Shown here piece after piece: positions 1 to 7,066 of a stretch of DNA of 12,670 nucleotides. The notes beneath the pieces were generated by a model. It did no database searches and was not told the DNA's origin. It saw only the letters and a program-made list of their open reading frames with translations. Position numbers and translations under genes: made by a program. Source of the stretch: an uncultured Bacilli bacterium (GTDB taxonomy: Bacteria; Bacillota_I; Bacilli_A; RF39; UBA660); NCBI GenBank assembly GCA_947630205.1, contig CANRGW010000024.1:1-12670 (forward strand), read 5' to 3'. Each line of letters starts with the position of its first letter. Position 1 is the stretch's first letter.

Positions 1-224
1 CTTTCTTTACTTATAATAACGGCTGGTGTTAAAGTATTTTCAGGTACTTTGGCTACCTCTTTTCTGTTAGAACAACTTTTAGCAAGCACTACAACCAAAA
101 CTAGTGCTACTACGAAGATAACTACAAAAATTATTATCTTCTTTATCTTTTCTTTATTGTTATCATCGCCTTGATCACTATAGTAACTGTCATTATTTTC
201 ATCTTCAATATAATCAGTATACAT
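1..224 (-). CDS. Membrane-anchored protein of unknown function, N-terminal part only
   Basis: The gene is read leftward and leaves the window after 74 complete codons. It starts at an ATG (222-224) preceded by GAGGGG (233-238). The visible protein has an acidic, Asn/Asp/Tyr-rich cytoplasmic head (residues 1-23), a lysine-rich patch (24-29), a strongly hydrophobic segment of about 19 residues (30-48), and then AKSCSNRKEV and the start of an outer domain. This is the layout of a single-pass membrane protein with its C-terminus outside; the Cys after the membrane segment is not in a clear lipobox. I do not recognise the family because the diagnostic part is missing. It has its own predicted promoter (250-278), so it need not belong to the lipid-kinase operon upstream. 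The reading frame is very likely real (initiation site, codon usage and membrane segment agree), but its function is unknown. Confidence 0.75.
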   Translation of the reverse strand, partial: MYTDYIEDENNDSYYSDQGDDNNKEKIKKIIIFVVIFVVALVLVVVLAKSCSNRKEVAKVPENTLTPAVIISKE

Positions 225-249
225 ACACAATCCCCTCACTTCTGCCTAT

Positions 250-278
250 ATTTTATCACATTTTATTTAATTTTTCAA
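250..278 (-). promoter_or_regulatory. Promoter of the truncated membrane-protein gene
   Basis: Reading the minus strand, TTGAAA (278-273) and TAAAAT (255-250) are separated by exactly 17 nt, with a TG one base before the -10 (extended -10). The predicted start near 243 gives a leader of about 19 nt containing GAGGGG. The weak A/T inverted repeat just upstream (about 269-287) has no U-run on the minus strand, so I see no clear terminator after the lipid kinase. Confidence 0.6.
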
Positions 279-308
279 GAAAAATTTTTTTAGAACCAAA
301 TTTCCTCT

Positions 309-1229
309 TTATTTTGCTAGAAAAAGTTTGTCAATATTCGCTTTTGGAATTAACATTTTTACATCTTTTCTTAAAATAATTTTATACTCTTTTTTCTTAT
401 CATTAAACTCTTCTCCATCTACACACCAAGCCTTATCTTTATCTTTAAATTTTAAAATAAGTTCACTTGCTTTATAAACTTCTATTCCTGATACATAAGA
501 AATATCACTAGTTTTTAAAGTATAAAATGCTCTTAAAATATCAATCTTTTTATGTAAACTACAAAGCATAACTTCAAATTTAGAGTCATCTAGTTTAATA
601 TCATTATAAAAATTATTTATCCCAGCTATTCTATTAGCATTAGAAATCAATATAAAAGTATAACGACCTTTATGTTTTACACCATCAAGCGTAAAAGTAA
701 TTTCATGCTTAGGAATTCTTGTAAAACATCTTTTAAAACCCTCAATTAAATAAGCAAAATAACCTATTCTCTTTTTTAACTCCTGAGGTGTCTTATAAGG
801 AACATCCATAAATTTTCCAAACGAAGCAACATACGTAAATGCATGGTTATTAATACAACCAATATCAACATTTTTAACAACACCATTTAAAATTAATTCT
901 AAATTCGTATATAAATTATTGCCAAGTCCGTACATATGTCCTATATCATTAGTTGTTCCAACCGGTAAATGGGCTAAAAGTAATTGCTTTTCCCTTTCCA
1001 AATTACCATTCATAACTTCCGAAAAAGTTCCATCACCACCAACCGATACAACTAAATCAATATCTGAGTCAAGTTCTGAAACAATTTTTCTGGCATGATC
1101 TCTATACAAAGTCAAAATTATTCTAGCATCATAATCGTAATCATGTAATATATTTTCAAATTTTAATAAATTTTTAGCATTAAAACCTTTACCACTTTTG
1201 GGATTTATAATAACCGTACATTTTTTCAT
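309..1229 (-). CDS. Diacylglycerol/lipid kinase, DagK/YegS/BmrU family
   Basis: The 306-aa protein has the length and motifs of the cytosolic DAGK-catalytic family, which transfers the ATP gamma-phosphate to diacylglycerol or a related lipid and so recycles lipid headgroup by-products. Visible are the N-terminal INPKSGKG (residues 8-15), the nucleotide-binding GGDGTFSEVMNG (64-75), the PVGTTND segment (89-95) and the C-terminal DGE (271-273) that closes the second domain. The start is supported by AAGGAG (1235-1240) about 6 nt upstream; this site overlaps the TAA stop of the preceding gene (1239-1241), which suggests coupled translation. It is the fourth gene of the der operon. Family membership is clear from the motifs. 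The exact lipid substrate (diacylglycerol, as for DgkB, or another lipid) cannot be read from the sequence, so no gene symbol is given. Confidence 0.9.
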   Translation of the reverse strand: MKKCTVIINPKSGKGFNAKNLLKFENILHDYDYDARIILTLYRDHARKIVSELDSDIDLVVSVGGDGTFSEVMNGNLEREKQLLLAHLPVGTTNDIGHMYGLGNNLYTNLELILNGVVKNVDIGCINNHAFTYVASFGKFMDVPYKTPQELKKRIGYFAYLIEGFKRCFTRIPKHEITFTLDGVKHKGRYTFILISNANRIAGINNFYNDIKLDDSKFEVMLCSLHKKIDILRAFYTLKTSDISYVSGIEVYKASELILKFKDKDKAWCVDGEEFNDKKKEYKIILRKDVKMLIPKANIDKLFLAK

Positions 1230-1238
1230 ATGTTCTCC

Positions 1239-1475
1239 TTACCACTTATTTTCTATATCATTTGGTACTTTATCATTTTTAATAGCATTTATTATTTTAT
1301 TTTTTTTCTCATTACTTATTTCTTTCCCGGTTAAAGAAGAAAGTTCATCTATTACTTCTGTTAATACTTTTTCATCTTTAAAATTACCGCTTTTTAATTT
1401 ATTAGCTAGTTTAAAAATAGTATCTTTATTTATATTTGTTTTCTTTTCAACTTTTTTAAATACATTATCGTTCAT
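1239..1475 (-). CDS. spoVIF: SpoVIF-like sporulation protein
   Basis: This small soluble protein (78 aa) resembles the stage VI sporulation protein F family: an N-terminal FKKVEKKTNINKDTIFKLAN block, a central GNFKDEKVL motif (residues 30-38) and a helical tail with a TGKEIS turn, all at the positions I remember for SpoVIF. In Bacillus that protein is involved in late spore-coat assembly. I chose the ATG at 1473-1475. The longer frame beginning at 1487 would translate the GGAGG itself as codons (Gly-Gly), while that GGAGG (1480-1484) sits 4 nt before the 1475 ATG and is the natural ribosome binding site. The gene lies between a 67-aa gene and the lipid kinase in the der operon, which has a vegetative-type promoter, so no sporulation sigma factor control is evident. 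The assignment is by remembered family pattern, not a search. Confidence 0.72.
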   Translation of the reverse strand: MNDNVFKKVEKKTNINKDTIFKLANKLKSGNFKDEKVLTEVIDELSSLTGKEISNEKKNKIINAIKNDKVPNDIENKW

Positions 1476-1511
1476 AAAACCTCCCATATTATTATATGAG
1501 AAGATTTTTCT

Positions 1512-1715
1512 TTAATCTCTTTTTAACTTATCAATTAACTTATTTAATTTTTCATGTTTATTAGCAAAAACTTCATTTTGTTTTAAAAACTTATCTCTAT
1601 CTATTTCCCCTTTTTGAAATCTTTCATCAAGTTTTGCTACCGCTTTTTTTATACCCTCTTTTTGTCTTTCTAAAGTATTATTCTTTTCTTCAAAAAAATT
1701 ATTTTTAATTATCAT
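1512..1715 (-). CDS. Small charged helical protein, unknown function
   Basis: The 67-aa protein is very rich in Lys, Glu and Asp, has no membrane segment and no Cys, and looks almost wholly helical, with a likely coiled-coil tail (about residues 40-66). The stretch LDERFQKGEIDRDKF (29-43) recalls the short GEI-x-x-x-x-F pattern of SHOCT-like oligomerisation modules, but this is only a resemblance. The ATG (1713-1715) overlaps the TGA stop of der (1712-1714) as ATGA, and AGGAGT (1721-1726) precedes it, so it is translated from the der mRNA, probably by coupling. The gene ends 36 nt before the SpoVIF start. The tight placement and good ribosome binding site make it a real gene; I do not recognise its function. 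Confidence 0.75.
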   Translation of the reverse strand: MIIKNNFFEEKNNTLERQKEGIKKAVAKLDERFQKGEIDRDKFLKQNEVFANKHEKLNKLIDKLKRD

Positions 1716-3019
1716 TTTTCACTCCTATTTTTAAATTTTAAAATAATTGGAGTTCCTGTTAACTCAATATTTTCTCTTAACTTGTTTTCTAAATATCTAT
1801 AATAAGAAAAATGAACTAAATTTTTATTGTTAACATAAAAAACAAATTTAGGAGGCATTATATCCTCTTCAACAACATAATAAATTTTTAAACGTTTACC
1901 TTTATAAGATGGAGGTATATTTAAATTATAGGCTTCTTCAATTATTTCATTTAAAACACTTGTTTGAACTTTCCGATTAGCATTTTCATATACTTTTAAT
2001 ATTTCTGGCATAATTAAATGAATTCTTTTTTTATATAAAGCCGAAACAAAGACAATAGGAACATATGTTAAAAATTGAAATTCTGCTCTTATTAATTTTA
2101 TAAATTCTTTTTTCTTTTCTTCATTATTTTCATCATATTTATTAACTATAATAACTAAGGCTTTACCTTTTTCTAAAGACATTCCAACAATATGTTTATC
2201 ATATTCTTTAATACCATCTTGATAATCAATTAAAAGAAGACAAACATCCGAACGATCCATCGCTTTTAAACTACGAAGTAAACTATATTTTTCAATATTT
2301 TCATAAATTTTACCACGTTTTCTAATACCAGCTGTATCAATAACAACATATTCTTTATCGTTATATTTAAAAACCGTATCAACAGCATCTCTTGTTGTTC
2401 CGGCAACATCTGAAACAATTAATTTATCACTTCCAAGAATAGCATTTACTAAACTACTTTTGCCAACATTAGGTCGTCCTATTAAAGAAAATTTAATTCT
2501 TTTATCATCTTCTTGTTTTAAATATTTAGGAAAATCTTTAACAATTAAATCAAGAAGTTCTATTATTCCAACATTATGCTCAGCACTTATTTCAATATAT
2601 TCTTCAAATCCTAATTCATAATAATCAAATTTATGAATTAAACTTTCTTTATTATCAATTTTATTAAAAGCAACAATTACCCTTTTATTACTTTTATGTA
2701 ACATATTAGCCAAATACTTATCATTAGCCGTTATACTTTCTTTAGAGTCAACTAAAAAGACAATAACATCTGCTTCATCGATTGCAATATTTACTTGAAC
2801 TTCAATTAAATCATTAAATTGACCCTCACTAAGATCAATTCCACCTGTATCAATTAAATTAAATTTATAATCTAAATAATTAACTTCAGCATAAATACGG
2901 TCTCTTGTTACTCCGGGAGTATCTTCAATGATAGAAATTTTTGCATGGGCTAATTTATTAAATAAAGTTGATTTTCCAACATTAGGCTTTCCAACTAAAG
3001 CAACGGTTTTTAGTTTCAT
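1712..3019 (-). CDS. der: Ribosome-assembly GTPase Der (EngA)
   Basis: Der is the double-GTPase needed for maturation of the 50S ribosomal subunit. Two complete G domains are visible. The first has GKPNVGKST (residues 10-18), DTGG (57-60) and NKID (119-122). The second has GRPNVGKSS (181-189), DTAG (228-231) and NKYD (293-296). The C-terminal KH-like domain follows (about 345-435), with the characteristic PPSYKGKRLKIYYV segment. Length from the chosen start is 435 aa, the usual size. The open frame continues upstream to 3142, but that 41-residue extension is not Der-like, runs through the promoter and would not be transcribed. The ATG at 3017-3019 directly precedes the conserved start and has AAAGGA upstream. 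It is the first gene of a leftward operon with the 67-aa protein, SpoVIF and the lipid kinase. Confidence 0.97.
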   Translation of the reverse strand: MKLKTVALVGKPNVGKSTLFNKLAHAKISIIEDTPGVTRDRIYAEVNYLDYKFNLIDTGGIDLSEGQFNDLIEVQVNIAIDEADVIVFLVDSKESITANDKYLANMLHKSNKRVIVAFNKIDNKESLIHKFDYYELGFEEYIEISAEHNVGIIELLDLIVKDFPKYLKQEDDKRIKFSLIGRPNVGKSSLVNAILGSDKLIVSDVAGTTRDAVDTVFKYNDKEYVVIDTAGIRKRGKIYENIEKYSLLRSLKAMDRSDVCLLLIDYQDGIKEYDKHIVGMSLEKGKALVIIVNKYDENNEEKKKEFIKLIRAEFQFLTYVPIVFVSALYKKRIHLIMPEILKVYENANRKVQTSVLNEIIEEAYNLNIPPSYKGKRLKIYYVVEEDIMPPKFVFYVNNKNLVHFSYYRYLENKLRENIELTGTPIILKFKNRSEK

Positions 3020-3043
3020 AAAAGGTCTTTCCTTTCCAAAATG

Positions 3044-3072
3044 ATTATAACAAAAAATAGTTGTTTTGAAAA
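3044..3072 (-). promoter_or_regulatory. Promoter of the der operon
   Basis: The minus strand shows TTTTCA (3072-3067), a 17-nt spacer and a perfect TATAAT (3049-3044) with an extended TG one base before it. The predicted start near 3037 falls on GGAAAGGAAAG, giving a leader of about 18 nt that is almost entirely ribosome binding site. It is back to back with the promoter at 3122-3150 driving the opposite strand. Confidence 0.7.
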
Positions 3073-3121
3073 TATTTTTAGATGAAATACTAAAGAACTT
3101 TTCATTTTTTACTTTACATAA

Positions 3122-3150
3122 TTTACAATTAAAACTAAACATGATACAAT
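3122..3150 (+). promoter_or_regulatory. Promoter of the VanY-like gene
   Basis: TTTACA (3122-3127), a 17-nt spacer and TACAAT (3145-3150). Transcription predicted 7 nt further on would begin at the first G of GGTGAT (3157-3162), which is the ribosome binding site of the ATG at 3166. The leader would be only 9 nt. Confidence 0.65.
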
Positions 3151-3165
3151 TTTACTGGTGATAGT

Positions 3166-4125
3166 ATGTTTCAAATATTGCTATGTGAAGACCCCGGAGT
3201 TCTTCGAGTAATTTATTTAGTAAAAATTGCTTTAAATATCATACGTTATGTTTTACCTATTGTTCTTATTTTAAAAGTTAGTCTAGATATATATAAAAAT
3301 ATTTTAGCAGGAGATACAGATAAAGAAAGTATTGTTAAAAAAGTTGGTAATCGAATTGTTGCTTGTATAATTGTTTTTTGTATTCCAACTATTATTAAAC
3401 TTCTTTTTTCTTTATTAGGAAATGTTGATATTGGAAATATTCAAGGAAAAGACTCTTTTTTAGTTTGTTTTAATGAAGCAAGTAGAGATTTAATTGAAGA
3501 ATTAGAAGAAATAAAAGCCGAGAAATTATCAGAAGAAGAGGAACAAAAACGAATTGAAGACTCTGTTAATGTTCAAAAATTTTATGCCGAATTAGAAGCA
3601 ACTTCTGAATATAATAAACAACATATGTCAACCGAAGGTTCTACTTGGAATAGTCATTTAACAGATTTGAATAAACAAAATGGTGTTTATGTTAAAGATG
3701 GCGTTTTTTATAAACCTAAAGGTGCATCAGGCAAAAATTGTCCTGAAGGTGATGCAACGAAAAAAGGATATCGAAATAAATATGGTTATAATGATTATTT
3801 CTTTGATATGCTTACGAATTTACAAAATGCTGCTAAAGCTGCTGGATATAAATTTACATATAGTAATGATGGATGTCGTAGTTATGATGCTCAAGTTGCA
3901 ACTTATAAAAAATATGCTAACGAACCAGGACGGGCTGCAAAACCCGGTAATTCCAATCATGGCTGGGGAGTTGCCGCTGATTTAGATTTCGCATCAAGTG
4001 CTGCCAGAAAATGGGTTCATGCACATGCTAAAGAATATGGATTACACTTTCCTTTATATGGCTCTAATTATAAAGGATATCAAGAACCTTGGCATATCGA
4101 GCCTATCAATTTAAAAACTTATTAG
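3166..4125 (+). CDS. VanY-type D-Ala-D-Ala carboxypeptidase with pilin-like membrane N-terminus
   Basis: The C-terminal half (about residues 170-319) is a peptidase of the VanY/LAS family, zinc enzymes that remove the terminal D-Ala from cell-wall peptides. It has the substrate-pocket GCRSYDAQ (236-243), the zinc motif SNHGWGVAAD (263-272, ligands H265 and D272), and EPWHIE (307-312) with catalytic E307 and third ligand H310. All key residues are present. The N-terminus carries two hydrophobic helices (about 16-40 and 62-86) joined by a charged turn, with the pattern of TrbC/VirB2-like or Mbov_0395-like pilin membrane hairpins, followed by an acidic probable coiled-coil linker (105-150). Such a fusion is unusual. 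The start is fixed by GGTGAT and the promoter. The stop TAG (4123-4125) overlaps the AGGAGG of the next gene. Peptidase identity is strong; the role of the N-terminus is inference. Confidence 0.88.
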   Translation: MFQILLCEDPGVLRVIYLVKIALNIIRYVLPIVLILKVSLDIYKNILAGDTDKESIVKKVGNRIVACIIVFCIPTIIKLLFSLLGNVDIGNIQGKDSFLVCFNEASRDLIEELEEIKAEKLSEEEEQKRIEDSVNVQKFYAELEATSEYNKQHMSTEGSTWNSHLTDLNKQNGVYVKDGVFYKPKGASGKNCPEGDATKKGYRNKYGYNDYFFDMLTNLQNAAKAAGYKFTYSNDGCRSYDAQVATYKKYANEPGRAAKPGNSNHGWGVAADLDFASSAARKWVHAHAKEYGLHFPLYGSNYKGYQEPWHIEPINLKTY

Positions 4126-4133
4126 GAGGTCAA

Positions 4134-4865
4134 ATGTTAAAATATATTCAAGAAAATAAAAAAAATATTTTGATTGCAGCCAGTTTTCTTCTTTTTGTAA
4201 TTATCTTATCAATCATTGTCAATGTTTTTACTAAAAAAAGTAATGATGTTTTAGTTACCTCTTATGTTTCTAGTCTTACAGAAAAAGATTTTAAAGGATT
4301 AGATGATTGTGATATCAAAGAAGTTTTAAAAGATAGTAAAGTTCCTTATTTTAATTTTAAAAGTGATTTCTATGACAAAATGAATGATGAAGTAATGTAT
4401 GAATTTCTTTTAAGAGCATGTTATCAAAATGGAATTATCACTTATGATGCTAGTATTAATGAAAATATTTTATCACTAGCTGTTAATATAAGTTATGAAA
4501 GTGTCAATGATTTAACGTATGTTGAATATAAAACTTATAATATTGATATTAAGAAAAATGAAGTAATTGATAATGCTAGTCTTTTAAATAAATATAATAA
4601 ATCCTTAGATGATGCTAATAATGCTGTTATGTCTAAACTTTTATATTACTATGATTATGAAATAAAAAATAACTATTTAGAAAAAGGAACAACTTTCAAT
4701 GATTATTTAGAAATCCTTGAATATGAACCTGTAACTATTGATAATATGAAATTATTTGTTGATAAAAATAATTCCTTATGGCTTTATAAAGAATATACTT
4801 TAAGTGAAGCAATGATGCGTTATGAAGATTATCCAGTAATTTCTATAAAATTTAAGTTAACTTAA
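4134..4865 (+). CDS. Single-pass membrane protein of unknown function, possibly RsiV/DUF3298-like outside
   Basis: This 243-aa protein has a short basic N-terminus, one hydrophobic helix (residues 10-31) and an outer domain of about 210 residues rich in Asn, Asp and Tyr. I chose the ATG at 4134 because AGGAGGT (4124-4130) lies just upstream; the longer frame from 4089 would run inside the preceding gene. It follows the carboxypeptidase with only 8 nt between them, so the two form an operon and probably act together at the cell surface. The outer part alternates strand-like stretches (NISYESVNDLTYVEYKTYNI, then KLFVDKNNSLWLYKEYT) in a way that resembles DUF4163/DUF3298 (RsiV/PdaC-type) domains, which bind lysozyme or cell-wall glycans in some proteins. 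That is a loose pattern match and no catalytic motif is evident. I otherwise do not recognise it. Confidence 0.8.
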   Translation: MLKYIQENKKNILIAASFLLFVIILSIIVNVFTKKSNDVLVTSYVSSLTEKDFKGLDDCDIKEVLKDSKVPYFNFKSDFYDKMNDEVMYEFLLRACYQNGIITYDASINENILSLAVNISYESVNDLTYVEYKTYNIDIKKNEVIDNASLLNKYNKSLDDANNAVMSKLLYYYDYEIKNNYLEKGTTFNDYLEILEYEPVTIDNMKLFVDKNNSLWLYKEYTLSEAMMRYEDYPVISIKFKLT

Positions 4866-4896
4866 AAAAAATCAACTTTCAACAGTTGAATTTTTT
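4864..4896. terminator. Two-way intrinsic terminator between convergent genes
   Basis: TCAACT (4872-4877) and AGTTGA (4884-4889) form a 6-bp stem with a 6-nt loop. It is flanked by eight A on the left (4864-4871) and six T on the right (4891-4896), so it gives a U-tail on both strands. The stem contains the TGA stop of the minus-strand gene, and the left A-run starts in the TAA of the plus-strand gene. Confidence 0.7.
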
Positions 4897-5498
4897 ATTT
4901 TATTAATATATTCATTAACTAAAAATATCCATCTAACATCTTTTTTTGTTGCTTTAGCAATACTAGAAGCCGTTGTTAAATCTTGATCATAATAATTATT
5001 TTTTACATATTTTACATAACTTTTAATTGAGTCATTAATACTAGAAAATTGTTGATAAAACCCACCATAACAAGCCATTTCATTTTCATTATCTTTATTA
5101 TATTTTAACTTTCCAACATTATTACATTTCTTAACAAGGAAAGTACATTCTGTATCGCATTCTGTTGCTTCAATAATTAAAGCGGCTACTAAATATGGAT
5201 TTTCTTCACTAGCAATAGCATATTTAGCAATCACTTCACCTTTTCCTTGCATTTCTTTCTTTAAAAAATTATTAATTTTCTTGCCAATAACTGTTGCATC
5301 TTCATTTTCATAAGATAAATCCGTTCTTAACATTACATCCAACTCTTTCATAACTGATGTATTATTTAAATTAGCCTTTTTCGTTGTCCTAATAACAATA
5401 TTGTATTCACTTGCTAAACTATTAGTTAAAGTTATGGCATTAACCCAAACTATATTAAAAGCAAAAACTAAGATAATTAAAATAATTTTCCTTTTCAT
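4872..5498 (-). CDS. Secreted lysozyme-fold protein, glucosaminidase-like
   Basis: The 208-aa protein has a clear signal peptide (MKRK, then a hydrophobic core, with probable cleavage after VNA at residue 21) and no further membrane segment, so it should be exported. The C-terminal half (about 85-200) follows the layout of bacterial endo-beta-N-acetylglucosaminidases (GH73/LytG-FlgJ type): a helix leading to LIIEATEC with candidate catalytic Glu110, then KKCNNVGKLKY (the usual NN-x-G turn), YGGFYQQFSSINDSIKSYV and a terminal helix. Four Cys (114, 118, 125, 143) could form disulfides around the active site, uncommon in this family. It would cut peptidoglycan glycan chains. The start has GGGGTG upstream. 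It lies 24 nt after a flavodoxin-like gene in the same operon. The fold call is fairly firm; activity and exact bond are inference. Confidence 0.72.
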   Translation of the reverse strand: MKRKIILIILVFAFNIVWVNAITLTNSLASEYNIVIRTTKKANLNNTSVMKELDVMLRTDLSYENEDATVIGKKINNFLKKEMQGKGEVIAKYAIASEENPYLVAALIIEATECDTECTFLVKKCNNVGKLKYNKDNENEMACYGGFYQQFSSINDSIKSYVKYVKNNYYDQDLTTASSIAKATKKDVRWIFLVNEYINKIKNSTVES

Positions 5499-5522
5499 AC
5501 TACTACACCCCTATAAATATAT

Positions 5523-5954
5523 TTATTGATAAACTCTTACATGTATATCCTTTTTTGTAACCGTTACAAAATAAGCTTTCATTCTACGTAAATTTAAAAT
5601 ATTATCCATTTTATCAAATTCTTTTTGTTTATCTTCTTTATTATTGTTATATAAAACATAAATAATATTATGAATTTTACCAGTTTGTTGTTCTAAAAAT
5701 CTTAAAACAGGAGATGGAATTTGGTCATACCAAAGTTCAGATACTAAAATAATTGTTTCATAGTTTGCTAAATTTAAAGTACATCTTTTAACAGGAATAT
5801 ATAAATTAGAATAAACACTTTTAAACTTTTTAATAATTGATACTTTTTCAGTTGTTTCTATTGAATAAGAACTTGCTTTAAACATTTCTCTATATTTAGC
5901 AACAATCTTTTTAATATTTTTATTATTTCCATAAAATAATACTAAATTCCCCAT
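5523..5954 (-). CDS. Flavodoxin-like domain protein with atypical FMN loop
   Basis: The 143-aa cytoplasmic protein has an alternating strand/helix pattern. The central block YETIILVSELWYDQIPSPVLRFLE (residues 65-88) strongly recalls the second FMN-binding loop of flavodoxin-family proteins (usually Y-D-x-I-x-x-G-x-P-x-W, then a helix ending in FL). The N-terminal LVLFYGNNKNIKKIV (4-18) is where the phosphate-binding S/T-x-T-G-N-T loop should be, but it keeps only the G-N and lacks the Ser/Thr residues, so FMN binding is doubtful. The ATG (5952-5954) is preceded by GGTGA (5961-5965) and by a good promoter. The gene leads a two-gene operon with a secreted lysozyme-fold protein. It could be an FMN-free relic or a regulator; I do not know its function. 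Confidence 0.6.
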   Translation of the reverse strand: MGNLVLFYGNNKNIKKIVAKYREMFKASSYSIETTEKVSIIKKFKSVYSNLYIPVKRCTLNLANYETIILVSELWYDQIPSPVLRFLEQQTGKIHNIIYVLYNNNKEDKQKEFDKMDNILNLRRMKAYFVTVTKKDIHVRVYQ

Positions 5955-5971
5955 TCCAATTCACCAACTAT

Positions 5972-6000
5972 ATATTACACCTAAATCAAATAAATGACAA
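5972..6000 (-). promoter_or_regulatory. Promoter of the flavodoxin-like/glucosaminidase-like operon
   Basis: On the minus strand TTGTCA (6000-5995), 17 nt, TAATAT (5977-5972). Predicted transcription starts at 5965, the first G of the GGTGA ribosome binding site, giving an 11-nt leader. The rest of the gap to ylbL (6001-6032) is A/T-rich with no convincing hairpin. Confidence 0.65.
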
Positions 6001-6032
6001 GAAAATTAATTAGTTTTTCATTATTTTTAAAA

Positions 6033-7049
6033 TTAATTTGTCTTCTTTAAATAATTAATAGCATCTTCCAATTTATCAACTTTAACAATATCAATTTTAT
6101 AATTATATTTCTTTTTAGTTTGCATGGCTTCTTCATAATTAGCACTTGGTACAAAGAAAATATCAGCCTTCTTAGAAGCGGCTCCCATTATTTTATATTT
6201 TACACCACCAATTTCTCCGACATTTCCATTAGCATCAATAGTTCCCGTTCCAACTATCTTCCGACCTTTAGTTAAATCATCGGGCACTAATCTATCATAA
6301 ATTGCAAGAGATAGCATAAAACCACCACTTGGACCAGACTCATTCCATTTAAATTTTAATTTTATTTCAGGATTTACTTCATAATCATATATATTAACTA
6401 AATAAAGACCAATAGCCTTTTCCCCATTAAGACTTCCTAATTTAGCATAGCAATCTACTTCTTTATTATTTCTTTTTACTTTTACTTTTAATTCTTCTCC
6501 TATTTCTAAAGTATTTAAATATTCTTTATATTCAGCATTATTATTAACAGATATTCCATTAACACTTACTAAAGTATCACCTACTTTAATATCCGTTTCA
6601 CTATCTTGACTTACATAAATAACTTTATAATCCGAACTTTTAATATTAATTTCTTTTCTAGCTAAAGTATATGCATTAATAATAGCATTAGAATTAGCCT
6701 CTTCTAAATATAATTTCTCTCTATTTTCAATATCCTTTCTTGTTTCACTATCATCAATAGTTGCATTACTAACACTTTCAAGTTCCCATTTATCAATAAT
6801 AAAACTAAGTAAATAAGTTGGAATAGTAGCATTTATTTGTTTAACATACGCTAAATTATAACTACCCTTTTCATTACTATCAAGTTCAATTCGACTTTCT
6901 AAATCAATAATACCTCCACCACTATAAATATAATATGGTAAGGGATAAGTAAAAACTCTAAGTAATACTAATAAAACAACATAAAATATTATATCTTTAT
7001 AATTTCTTTTAATAAAACTTTTGACCTTTTCATATATTTTATTAAACAT
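6033..7049 (-). CDS. ylbL: YlbL-family membrane PDZ-Lon serine protease
   Basis: The protein (338 aa) has the order expected for YlbL/SepM proteases. These are anchored to the membrane, face outward, and in other Firmicutes cut secreted or membrane peptides. Visible are a short cytoplasmic N-terminus, one membrane helix (about 18-35), an outer region, a PDZ domain (about 140-205, with VGDTLVSVNGISV at 156-168) and a C-terminal Lon-type proteolytic domain. The latter shows the nucleophile motif ESGPSGGFM with Ser241, and GGVKYKI (281-287), where K286 aligns best as the partner Lys of the Ser/Lys dyad. Length matches the family. The start has GGTGAT (7055-7060) and a predicted 11-nt leader. It diverges from ylbJ; in Bacillus subtilis ylbJ and ylbL are also near neighbours, which supports both names. 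Confidence 0.92.
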   Translation of the reverse strand: MFNKIYEKVKSFIKRNYKDIIFYVVLLVLLRVFTYPLPYYIYSGGGIIDLESRIELDSNEKGSYNLAYVKQINATIPTYLLSFIIDKWELESVSNATIDDSETRKDIENREKLYLEEANSNAIINAYTLARKEINIKSSDYKVIYVSQDSETDIKVGDTLVSVNGISVNNNAEYKEYLNTLEIGEELKVKVKRNNKEVDCYAKLGSLNGEKAIGLYLVNIYDYEVNPEIKLKFKWNESGPSGGFMLSLAIYDRLVPDDLTKGRKIVGTGTIDANGNVGEIGGVKYKIMGAASKKADIFFVPSANYEEAMQTKKKYNYKIDIVKVDKLEDAINYLKKTN

Positions 7050-7066
7050 TATGTATCACCTATTTA

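Noticed and set aside
262..292. Hairpin-like AATTTTT/AAAAATT as terminator of the lipid-kinase operon
   Set aside because: The stem is A/T only and has no U-run on the minus strand; it also overlaps the promoter of the next gene.
1476..1487. Upstream ATG for the SpoVIF-like gene
   Set aside because: These four codons contain the GGAGG that serves the ATG at 1475.
1198..1515. Plus-strand open frame of 105 codons
   Set aside because: It is the antisense shadow of the SpoVIF-like gene and its low-complexity Phe/Leu/Ser content reflects AT-rich reverse complement.
3020..3142. 41-residue N-terminal extension of Der
   Set aside because: It runs through the predicted promoter, has no ribosome binding site and is not Der-like; the ATG at 3019 gives the normal 435-aa protein.
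3680..3985. Plus-strand open frame of 101 codons in another frame
   Set aside because: It lies wholly inside the VanY-like gene, which has all its catalytic motifs, and lacks a ribosome binding site.
4089..4133. Upstream start for the unknown membrane protein
   Set aside because: It lies within the carboxypeptidase gene without a ribosome binding site, while AGGAGGT precedes the ATG at 4134.
6001..6040. Repeated AATTAATT near the end of ylbL as a terminator
   Set aside because: The pairing is A/T only with no stable stem; it looks like base composition.
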